The notes under the pieces: generated by a model
Databases searched by the model: none
What the model saw: only the letters and a program-made list of their open reading frames with translations
What the model was told of the DNA's origin: nothing
Shown: positions 1 through 5,723 of the stretch, piece after piece
Layout: each line of letters starts with the position of its first letter
Numbering within the stretch: position 1 is the first letter of the stretch
Program-made: the position numbers and the translations under genes
Assembly (NCBI GenBank): GCA_018675825.1
Contig: JABGXK010000060.1
Coordinates: 1-5,723 of the forward strand
Length of the DNA stretch: 5,723 bases
Source: Flavobacteriales bacterium
GTDB lineage: Bacteria; Bacteroidota; Bacteroidia; Flavobacteriales; BACL11
Direction: 5' to 3'

Positions 1-860
1 ATTAAAGTTCCTTGATTATTTTTATCAATAAATGAGCGGACTTGAAGAGGAATCCCTTTTTTTTGCAAAGGCTGAATTGTTTTAGGATGAATAACTTTTG
101 CTCCATAAAATGCCAGCTCTATAGCTTCTGAAAATGAAATATTTTCTAAGAGTTTAGTTTTATCAAAAAATCTAGGATCTGCATTTAAAACCCCTTTAAC
201 ATCCTTCCAAATAATAAGTATTTTAGCATCTAGAGCATATGCAAGAACAGCAGATGTATAGTCAGAACCTTCTCTTCCTAAAGTTGTTGTGAAGTTTTCA
301 GAAGTGCATCCTATAAAACCCTGAGTTATTACTGGAAAACTAATCACTTTTTCTTTTACCAAGATTTCAGTTAAAGTCCAGTCAATTTTTGCATGCTGAT
401 ACTTATTGTCAGTTTTAATAATATCTCTTGCATCAAGAAGTGAGTTGTAAAAATTATTCATCTTAAGAAAAGAACTCATTATGTTTGACGAAAGAAGCTC
501 TCCTACTGAAACAATTTGATCATAGTCATATGAAAAATCAATATTAGGTTCATCTTCTAGAACCCATTCAATTTCAACAAATAAATTATCAACTATATTA
601 TAAATTTCGTCACCATCTTTAAAAAACTTCTTTATTATACTATGATGTACTTGTTTAATATTATCAAGTTGTTGGGAAACCAATGGGCTTCTACTAACAT
701 ACAAATCTACAAGCTTCTCTAACATATTAGTAACTTTACCCATAGCTGAAAAAACAACTACAATATTATCTTCTTTGTAATTTTGAAGTATTTTTAATAC
801 ATTATTTATAGACTCAATATCTTTAATTGAAGCTCCTCCAAATTTTAATACTTTAATCAT
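1..860 (-). CDS. lysC: Aspartate kinase, N-terminal part (cut by left edge)
   Basis: It phosphorylates L-aspartate with ATP to give 4-aspartyl phosphate, the first step towards lysine, threonine, methionine and diaminopimelate, and acts in the cytoplasm. I translated the minus strand from the ATG at 860-858, which gives 286 codons without a stop. Kinase-domain motifs appear in order: KFGGAS at residues 6-11, FSAMGK at 37-42, SVGE at 118-121, TTLGREGSDYT at 202-212, WKDVKGVLNADPR at 218-230 and GAKVIHPKT at 253-261. The reading ends near QVRSFIDK (about 273-280), just where the ACT regulatory domain normally begins. That domain, which carries feedback control, is outside the window. The KFGGAS and GREGSDYT variants are as I remember them from stand-alone Bacteroidota aspartate kinases of about 420-450 residues. 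A bifunctional kinase with homoserine dehydrogenase cannot be excluded because the C-terminus is missing. The start sits directly before the conserved KFGG, so it is secure. The gene is divergent from the phosphofructokinase gene. Confidence 0.93.
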   Translation of the reverse strand, partial: MIKVLKFGGASIKDIESINNVLKILQNYKEDNIVVVFSAMGKVTNMLEKLVDLYVSRSPLVSQQLDNIKQVHHSIIKKFFKDGDEIYNIVDNLFVEIEWVLEDEPNIDFSYDYDQIVSVGELLSSNIMSSFLKMNNFYNSLLDARDIIKTDNKYQHAKIDWTLTEILVKEKVISFPVITQGFIGCTSENFTTTLGREGSDYTSAVLAYALDAKILIIWKDVKGVLNADPRFFDKTKLLENISFSEAIELAFYGAKVIHPKTIQPLQKKGIPLQVRSFIDKNNQGTL

Positions 861-882
861 AAATAAATTAGATTTAATCAAA

Positions 883-890
883 CAAAGTTA
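883..890 (-). promoter_or_regulatory. Putative Bacteroidota -7 element for lysC
   Basis: Read on the minus strand this is TAACTTTG, a full match to the Bacteroidota -7 consensus TAnnTTTG. It lies 22 bp upstream of the lysC ATG, so it implies a short 5' leader of about 15-20 nt. No good TTG-type -33 element lies at the usual 19-21 bp spacing; the nearest is TTA at 21 bp. The call rests on the -7 match and its position only. Confidence 0.5.
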
Positions 891-899
891 ACAATTGTT
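890..899. repeat. Perfect 10-bp palindrome in the divergent intergenic region
   Basis: AACAATTGTT is its own reverse complement and lies between the two divergent genes. It touches the putative lysC -7 element and is 26 bp upstream of the putative pfp -7 element. It could be an operator half for a dimeric regulator. In DNA this AT-rich, a 10-bp palindrome can also occur by chance, and I know of no regulator with this site. Confidence 0.3.
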
Positions 900-925
900 T
901 TATCATATAATTAAGTAAAATATTA

Positions 926-933
926 GATATTTG
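926..933 (+). promoter_or_regulatory. Putative -7 element for pfp-mfd
   Basis: GATATTTG matches TAnnTTTG except at its first base, and continues as TTTGCAC, a form I recall as common in flavobacterial promoters. It ends only 6 bp before the pfp ATG at 940, so transcription would begin at or very near the start codon. There is no recognisable TTG -33 element at 19-21 bp; the nearest TTG is 28 bp away. The call is therefore weak to moderate. Confidence 0.4.
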
Positions 934-939
934 CACTAA

Positions 940-2130
940 ATGAAAATAGCATTATTAACTTCAGGAGGAATAGCACCATGTCTTTCGGCATCAATTGGAA
1001 GATTAGTTGGAAATTATTTAACACAATATCCAGAAGCAAAAATAATAGGATACTTAAATGGATATAAAGGTTTGCTATTAGGTAAAAGTATTATTTTTTC
1101 TAAGGAACTAAAAAACAAAATCCTTGACTTTTATCAATTTGGAGGCAGTCCACTTGGAAACAGCAGAGTAAAACTAACAAATGTAAGAGATTGCCTTGAA
1201 AAAAAATATATTAAAAAAGGTCAAAATCCATTACAAGTAGCAGCAGATCAATTAGTAAAAGATGGAATAACAATATTACATACTATTGGTGGTGACGATA
1301 CTAATACAACAGCTGCTGATCTTTCATTTTTTTTAAAAAAAAACAACTACAACCTTACGGTAGTTGGACTACCCAAAACAATAGATAATGATGTTTACCC
1401 AATTGCACAAACTCTTGGAGCTTGGACAGCTGCAGAACAGGGAGCTAAATTCTTTGAAAATATTGTAAATGAAAACACAACTAGTGACAGGCAACTAATT
1501 ATTCATGAAGTAATGGGAAGACATTGTGGGTGGCTAACAGCTGCAACTGCCTTTGAATATAGAAAAAGATTACAAAGACTCCCATTTATAGATGAAATAA
1601 ATATGTGTAGAGAAAAATGGGATGTTCACGCGGTTCTATTACCAGAAGATGAGATTAATTTTGATAAAGAATGTGAAAGGTTAAATAAAATAATGAACAA
1701 GTATGATTGTGTAAATATTTTTCTATGTGAAGGTGCGGGTCAACAACTCATAATAGATAAAAAAATAAAGAAAGATGAATATATAGCTAAGGATGCATTT
1801 GGACATATAAGGCTTGATGATTTAGATGCGGGAAAATGGTTTGCTAATGAATTCTCTAAAAGACTAAATGCAAATAAGATTTTAATTCAAAAAAGCGGGT
1901 ACTTCAGTAGATCTTCCAAACCCAATAAAAAAGATTTAGATCTTATTATTAAATGTTCAGATAAAGCCGTAGAAAGTGCTGTAAATGGAATAAGTGGTGT
2001 AATTGGATTAGACGAAGATGATAATAACAAATTAACATCAATAGATTTTAGCAGAATAAAAGGTGGAAAACCATTTGATATAAATCAAATATGGTTTACC
2101 AAAATGATGGAAGAAATTAAAAACATCTAA
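940..2130 (+). CDS. pfp: Pyrophosphate-dependent 6-phosphofructokinase
   Basis: It interconverts fructose 6-phosphate and fructose 1,6-bisphosphate using pyrophosphate as phosphate donor, a cytosolic step that can run in glycolysis or gluconeogenesis. The 396-residue protein has the whole phosphofructokinase fold: LTSGG at residues 6-10, GGDDT at 117-121, PKTIDND at 145-151 with the catalytic Asp149, MGRHCGW at 192-198, CEGAG at 263-267 and a substrate-binding segment SGYFSRS at 319-325. Two positions point to PPi rather than ATP: the second Asp of GGDDT (ATP enzymes have GGDG) and Lys146 in PKTIDND (ATP enzymes usually have Gly there). Its length fits the roughly 400-residue bacterial PPi class. 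The ATG at 940 is chosen because MKIALLTSGG begins exactly at the nucleotide-binding loop, as usual in the family. No Shine-Dalgarno is visible. mfd follows 11 bp downstream, so the two are probably co-transcribed. Co-substrate choice is inferred from motifs; the family assignment is firm. Confidence 0.93.
   Translation: MKIALLTSGGIAPCLSASIGRLVGNYLTQYPEAKIIGYLNGYKGLLLGKSIIFSKELKNKILDFYQFGGSPLGNSRVKLTNVRDCLEKKYIKKGQNPLQVAADQLVKDGITILHTIGGDDTNTTAADLSFFLKKNNYNLTVVGLPKTIDNDVYPIAQTLGAWTAAEQGAKFFENIVNENTTSDRQLIIHEVMGRHCGWLTAATAFEYRKRLQRLPFIDEINMCREKWDVHAVLLPEDEINFDKECERLNKIMNKYDCVNIFLCEGAGQQLIIDKKIKKDEYIAKDAFGHIRLDDLDAGKWFANEFSKRLNANKILIQKSGYFSRSSKPNKKDLDLIIKCSDKAVESAVNGISGVIGLDEDDNNKLTSIDFSRIKGGKPFDINQIWFTKMMEEIKNI
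1327..1343. repeat. T8-A9 homopolymer junction inside pfp
   Basis: Eight T residues are followed directly by nine A residues, within the codons for Ser-Phe-Phe-Leu-Lys-Lys-Asn of the phosphofructokinase (about residues 129-135). The reading frame is intact across it. Runs of this length are prone to polymerase slippage and to indel errors in sequencing. Confidence 0.9.
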
Positions 2131-2141
2131 AAAAAAGCTTT

Positions 2142-2144
2142 ATT
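2142..2144 (+). other. Proposed AUU start codon of mfd
   Basis: The mfd frame is closed by TAA at 2118-2120 and open afterwards, yet contains no ATG, GTG or TTG until 2805. ATT at 2142 would give an N-terminus of MNTSILKYFEQSK, matching in length and character the short helix that begins Bacteroidota Mfd proteins. Alternatives in frame are ATT at 2154 and CTA at 2127 or 2157. No Shine-Dalgarno is visible; the preceding stretch holds a run of eight A (2129-2136). The site is 11 bp past the pfp stop, so terminating ribosomes could re-initiate here. Confidence 0.55.
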
Positions 2145-5100
2145 AATACTTCAATTCTAAAATATTTTGAGCAATCAAAAACTAAAAAAGATATTGAAAA
2201 AGTTTTAAAGTCTGATATAAATAAAATTAGCCTAAAAGCTAGCGTAGGTTCATCCTTAGCACTTTACTCTTCTTTAATATTACAAAAAACAACTCATCCA
2301 AATTTATTTATATTTAGAGACAAAGAAGAGGCTTCATATTTTATAAATGATATTGAAAATATATTAAAAAAAGAAGTTTTTTTCTTTCCAGCATCATATA
2401 GAAGAGCTTATCAGATTGAAGAAACAGACAATGCAAATATTCTATTAAGATCAGAAGTTTTAAATAAGCTTAACAGCAAGAGAAATCCAATAATAGTCAC
2501 CTATTCTGAAGCATTATCAGAAAAAGTTATAAGTAGAAGAGAATTAAAGAAACGAACAATTTCAATTCATGAAAATAATAATAAAAACATAGAAATATTT
2601 GAAGAAGAGCTTATAAGTCAAGATTTTGAACTAACAAACTTTGTAACTGATCCAGGACAATACGCAAATAGGGGGGGTATTATTGATGTTTTTTCATATG
2701 CAAATGAATATCCATTTAGAATAGAATTTTTTGAAGATAAAATAGAAAGTATTAGAACCTTTGATATAAACACACAACTTTCTATAAGTATTAAAAATAA
2801 AATCGTGATAGTACCTAACACCGAAGCAAAAAAAATCTCAAAAAAACAAGTTAGCTTGATTGAATATCTTCCTAAAAACGCTATAGTTTGGATAAAAGAT
2901 GTAAGTTTTACAAAAGCAATCTTAAATGAGTATTACCAAAAATCTGTTAAACATTTTAATGAACTTAAAAATACTCAACACATTCATCCTGAAAATTTAT
3001 TTACTGACGGAGGATCTTTTATCAAAAAAATAAATGGACATAAAATTATTGAACTAGGAAAACCATTTTTTAAGCCTCAGAAAACAATTCAATTAAACTG
3101 CTCACCACTTATTACATTTAATAAAAACATAGATCTTCTTATAGAGAGATTAAGAGAAAACACTTTAAATAATATTAAAAATCTAATACTTTGCTCATCT
3201 AAAGAACAAGAGAACAGGTTTCATAATATTTTTGAAGATAAATTTGACATTTCACAAGTTGATCTAATTCAAATATCAATACACGAAGGATTTGCTGATC
3301 ATAATAATCAAATAGAAATTTTTACTGATCATCAAATTTTTAATCGACATCACAAATTTAAATCTAAAACAAAATTTAGTGACAAGCAGATAATAACATT
3401 AAAGCAATTAACAAATCTCAAGCTTGGCGACTATGTAACTCATATAGATCACGGAATTGGATTGTTTAGTGGATTACATAAAATAGAGAATAATAGCAAA
3501 AAACAAGAAGTCATTAAACTAACTTATAAAGGAGGCGATATACTCTACATTAGTATTCATGCATTACATAAAATATCAAAGTACTCTGGTAAAGAGGGTG
3601 GTGTACCTAAAATAAATCAACTTGGAACACCTAGTTGGAATAAATCTAAACAAAAAACAAAAAATAAAATAAAACAAATTGCCTTTGACCTCATTACTTT
3701 ATATGCAAAGAGAAAAAAAATAAAAGGATTTTCATTTTCACCGGATACTTATCTTCAATTTGAACTTGAATCTTCATTCATTTATGAAGATACTCCTGAT
3801 CAAAATAAAGCAACAATTGCTATTAAAAGTGATATGGAAAATGAAATGCCAATGGATAGATTAGTTTGTGGTGACGTAGGCTTTGGTAAAACTGAAGTTG
3901 CAATAAGAGCAGCTTTTAAGGCAGTAGCAGATAATAAACAAGTTGCAATATTAGTTCCAACAACAATATTAGCCTTACAACATTTTAAAACTTTTTCAAA
4001 AAGATTAAAAAATCTTCCATGTAGAATTGATTATCTTAATAGGTTTAGAACTATGAAAGAACAAAAAGAAATTATTAAAAATTTAGAGAATGGAAAGATT
4101 GATATAATTATAGGTACTCATAAAATAGTTGGTAAAGATATTTTTTTTAAAGATCTTGGTCTTCTAATAATTGATGAAGAACAGAAATTTGGAGTCAATA
4201 TCAAAGACAAACTAAAATCATTTAAGTCAAATATAGACACACTAACACTAACAGCAACTCCAATACCTCGAACATTACAGTTTTCACTATTAGGAGCAAG
4301 AGATCTTTCTATTATAAATACACCACCTCCAAATCGACAAAGTATTGAGACTCAAATTATCGGATTAAATGAAGTTGTAATTAGAGATGCTATAATATAC
4401 GAAATTTCAAGAAATGGCCAAATTTTCTTTGTACATAATAGAATCGAAAATATTAAAGAAATTGCAGGCTTCCTTAGTAGATTATGTCCAGATGCTAAAA
4501 TCAAAATTGGTCACGGTCAAATGGAAGGAAACCTAATAGAAGAGCTTATGAGTGAATTTATGGAAGGAGATTTTGATATATTAGTATCTACAACAATAAT
4601 TGAAAATGGAGTTGATATTCCAAATGCGAATACAATTATAATAAATAATGCTCAAAATTTTGGCTTAAGTGATCTTCATCAAATGAGAGGTAGAGTAGGT
4701 AGAAGTAATAAGAAGGCTTTCTGTTATCTTATTAGTCCACCAACTCATCAAATTTCCGACGATTCAAGAAAACGACTAAACGCATTGGAACAATTCTCTA
4801 ATATAGGCAGTGGATTTAAAATTGCAATGAGAGATTTAGATATTAGAGGAGCTGGAGATTTATTAGGAGCAGATCAAAGTGGATTTATCAATGAAATTGG
4901 ATTTGAAATGTATCAAAGAATATTAAATGAGGCTATAGACGAATTAAAAGAAGAAAAATTTCAAAACCTCTTTAAAGATGAGAAGCAAAAATTTATAGTT
5001 AAAGATTGTCAACTAGACACAGATAAAGAAGTACTAATACCAGATAACTATGTTTCTAGCATTGAAGAAAGACTAACTCTTTACAAAGAACTTAATGACA

Positions 5101-5459
5101 TTCATGACGAAGAAAATTTACTAATTTTTAAAAAAAACCTTGTTGATAGGTTTGGAAAAACACCAAATAAAATTAATATTTTATTTGAAGCGATTAGATT
5201 AAGATGGAAAGGAAAAGAAATAGGATTTGAAAGAATTGTACTAAAAAATGATGCTATTAGAGCTTACTTTATTTCAAATAATCAATCTAAATATTTTGAA
5301 TCTCGATCATTTAAAAAAGTACTTAATTATTTAAGAAAAAATCCTAAAGATTGTGTCCTTAAAGAAGTAAAAGGGAAACTTTCATTAAGCAAACAATATA
5401 TATTTCAAATTAGTGATGCTATAAATTTATTTCAAAATATATTAAATCAAAATATTTAA
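2142..5459 (+). CDS. mfd: Transcription-repair coupling factor Mfd
   Basis: This DNA translocase removes RNA polymerase stalled at template lesions and recruits UvrA for nucleotide excision repair. With the proposed AUU start it has 1105 residues, near the usual 1100-1150. Residues 1 to about 220 form the UvrB-like module: a degenerate P-loop region near 32-39, SYRRAYQIEETDNAN at 85-99, and RGG at 177-179 with PFRIEFF at 191-197. R177, R193 and F197 align with the UvrA-contacting R165, R181 and F185 of E. coli Mfd. The RNA polymerase-interacting domain spans about 429-483 (GDYVTHIDHGIG). The helicase motor follows: Walker A GDVGFGKT 577-584, DEEQ 678-681, TATP 704-707, STTIIENGVDIP 816-827, QMRGRVGRS 847-855, then the TRG translocation motif including RGAGDLLG 902-909. 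A C-terminal autoinhibitory domain runs from about 965. All catalytic motifs are intact. Only the start codon is odd; the GTG at 2805 falls inside the conserved module and cannot be the true start. Confidence 0.95.
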   Translation: MNTSILKYFEQSKTKKDIEKVLKSDINKISLKASVGSSLALYSSLILQKTTHPNLFIFRDKEEASYFINDIENILKKEVFFFPASYRRAYQIEETDNANILLRSEVLNKLNSKRNPIIVTYSEALSEKVISRRELKKRTISIHENNNKNIEIFEEELISQDFELTNFVTDPGQYANRGGIIDVFSYANEYPFRIEFFEDKIESIRTFDINTQLSISIKNKIVIVPNTEAKKISKKQVSLIEYLPKNAIVWIKDVSFTKAILNEYYQKSVKHFNELKNTQHIHPENLFTDGGSFIKKINGHKIIELGKPFFKPQKTIQLNCSPLITFNKNIDLLIERLRENTLNNIKNLILCSSKEQENRFHNIFEDKFDISQVDLIQISIHEGFADHNNQIEIFTDHQIFNRHHKFKSKTKFSDKQIITLKQLTNLKLGDYVTHIDHGIGLFSGLHKIENNSKKQEVIKLTYKGGDILYISIHALHKISKYSGKEGGVPKINQLGTPSWNKSKQKTKNKIKQIAFDLITLYAKRKKIKGFSFSPDTYLQFELESSFIYEDTPDQNKATIAIKSDMENEMPMDRLVCGDVGFGKTEVAIRAAFKAVADNKQVAILVPTTILALQHFKTFSKRLKNLPCRIDYLNRFRTMKEQKEIIKNLENGKIDIIIGTHKIVGKDIFFKDLGLLIIDEEQKFGVNIKDKLKSFKSNIDTLTLTATPIPRTLQFSLLGARDLSIINTPPPNRQSIETQIIGLNEVVIRDAIIYEISRNGQIFFVHNRIENIKEIAGFLSRLCPDAKIKIGHGQMEGNLIEELMSEFMEGDFDILVSTTIIENGVDIPNANTIIINNAQNFGLSDLHQMRGRVGRSNKKAFCYLISPPTHQISDDSRKRLNALEQFSNIGSGFKIAMRDLDIRGAGDLLGADQSGFINEIGFEMYQRILNEAIDELKEEKFQNLFKDEKQKFIVKDCQLDTDKEVLIPDNYVSSIEERLTLYKELNDIHDEENLLIFKKNLVDRFGKTPNKINILFEAIRLRWKGKEIGFERIVLKNDAIRAYFISNNQSKYFESRSFKKVLNYLRKNPKDCVLKEVKGKLSLSKQYIFQISDAINLFQNILNQNI
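2671..2677. repeat. G7 homopolymer inside mfd
   Basis: Seven consecutive G residues span the Arg-Gly-Gly codons (R177-G179), written AGG GGG GGT, in the UvrA-binding part of mfd. Elsewhere in these genes Arg and Gly are mostly AGA and GGA, so the run is unusual for such AT-rich DNA. The frame is intact on both sides. Confidence 0.9.
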
Positions 5460-5531
5460 GAAAAGTCAATTTTAAAGCTTTTAACAAGATTAGCAAGTTA
5501 TCAACAATAGATTTATTATGGTATAAATGAC

Positions 5532-5562
5532 TTGATAATTCTACTTGATTTGGGTAAAATTG
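5532..5562 (+). promoter_or_regulatory. Putative Bacteroidota-type promoter for purH
   Basis: TTG at 5532-5534 is followed after exactly 20 bp by TAAAATTG at 5555-5562, which matches the -7 consensus TAnnTTTG at all but one fixed base. The spacing fits the 19-21 bp seen between -33 and -7 elements in Bacteroidota. Transcription would start around 5566-5570, leaving a leader of about 15-20 nt before the purH ATG. The rest of the 125-bp gap (5460-5584) shows no convincing terminator: AAAGCTTT at 5474-5481 is palindromic but too short and AT-rich to form a stable stem. Confidence 0.45.
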
Positions 5563-5584
5563 CAAGTAATAAGATAATTGACAA

Positions 5585-5723
5585 ATGAGTGATAAAATAA
5601 GAATTAAAAATGCCTTAATCTCGGTTTTTGATAAAAATGGACTTAAAAATATAATTAAAAAATTATCAGAATTTAACATTGAGATTTACTCAACAGGAGG
5701 TACTGAAGATTTTATAAAAAAAC
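5585..5723 (+). CDS. purH: Bifunctional purine synthesis protein PurH, N-terminal fragment (cut by right edge)
   Basis: The full enzyme performs the last two steps of IMP synthesis: formyl transfer to AICAR by the C-terminal domain and ring closure of FAICAR by the N-terminal IMP cyclohydrolase domain. Only 46 codons are in the window. They read MSDKIRIKNALISVFDKNGL and continue to STGGT at residues 36-40. The ALISVFDK strand and STGGT loop mark the start of the MGS-like fold of IMP cyclohydrolase, and the KIKNALISVFDK-type opening is as I recall it from Bacteroidota PurH. The ATG at 5585 sits immediately before this conserved opening; no Shine-Dalgarno is seen. It lies 125 bp after mfd with its own probable promoter, so it may be a separate transcription unit. 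The formyltransferase domain is not in the window, so its presence is inferred from the family. Confidence 0.9.
   Translation, partial: MSDKIRIKNALISVFDKNGLKNIIKKLSEFNIEIYSTGGTEDFIKK

Noticed and set aside
2129..2137. A8G slippery run after the pfp stop as a frameshift site joining pfp to mfd
   Set aside because: The pfp stop TAA begins at 2128, before most of the run, so slippage within it cannot bypass the stop.
2805..2807. GTG as the start of mfd
   Set aside because: The upstream frame is open and encodes the conserved UvrB-like module, running straight into this codon (IRTFD, then on to IVPN); starting here would remove an essential part of a conserved protein.
2618..2821. 67-codon open frame on the minus strand
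   Set aside because: It lies wholly inside mfd in antisense; the plus strand encodes conserved Mfd sequence here, and the hydrophobic minus-strand reading is what AT-rich antisense gives by chance.
5471..5484. TTTAAAGCTTTTAA after mfd as a terminator
   Set aside because: The perfect palindrome is only 8 bp (AAAGCTTT) with no loop and a single GC step, and lacks a following U tract; the same AAAGCTTT also occurs at 2134-2141 between two co-directional genes.
5530..5550. Two copies of ACTTGAT 13 bp apart upstream of purH as a regulatory repeat
   Set aside because: Seven-base repeats are short enough to be chance in AT-rich DNA, and the first overlaps the proposed -33 element without any known matching regulator.
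5419..5679. 86-codon open frame on the minus strand with hydrophobic stretches
   Set aside because: It overlaps the mfd 3' end, the intergenic promoter region and the conserved start of purH in antisense, and shows no recognisable family feature.

Overview
This is AT-rich DNA (my estimate is just under 30% GC). Every gene I can place resembles the Bacteroidota form of its family, most likely a marine or host-associated member of the Flavobacteriia with a streamlined, AT-rich genome. Three things point that way. The aspartate kinase carries KFGGAS and TTLGREGSDYT motifs. The promoter-like sites resemble the Bacteroidota -7 element (TAnnTTTG). No gene has a convincing Shine-Dalgarno sequence before its start. 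The lineage is an inference from motifs I remember, not from a search.

Layout. Positions 1-860 on the minus strand hold the N-terminal two thirds of an aspartate kinase, whose C-terminal regulatory part lies beyond the left edge. A 79-bp divergent intergenic region follows, with a -7-like element for each direction and a perfect 10-bp palindrome. On the plus strand come a pyrophosphate-dependent phosphofructokinase (940-2130), then 11 bp later the transcription-repair coupling factor Mfd (2142-5459), then a 125-bp gap with a plausible promoter, and finally the first 46 codons of purH, cut by the right edge.

The most notable point is the start of mfd. The reading frame is open from 2121 and encodes a normal Mfd N-terminus, including the UvrA-binding module, but it has no ATG, GTG or TTG before the GTG at 2805. 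The best explanation is an AUU start at 2142, giving 1105 residues. An assembly error, or a frameshift fusion with the upstream gene, is less likely but not excluded. Starting at 2805 would delete about 221 conserved residues.

The genes are housekeeping functions: Asp-family amino acid synthesis, glycolysis or gluconeogenesis, DNA repair, and purine synthesis. Apart from the probable pfp-mfd co-transcription they share no pathway. I see no mobile element, CRISPR array, RNA gene or novel defence or biosynthetic system.
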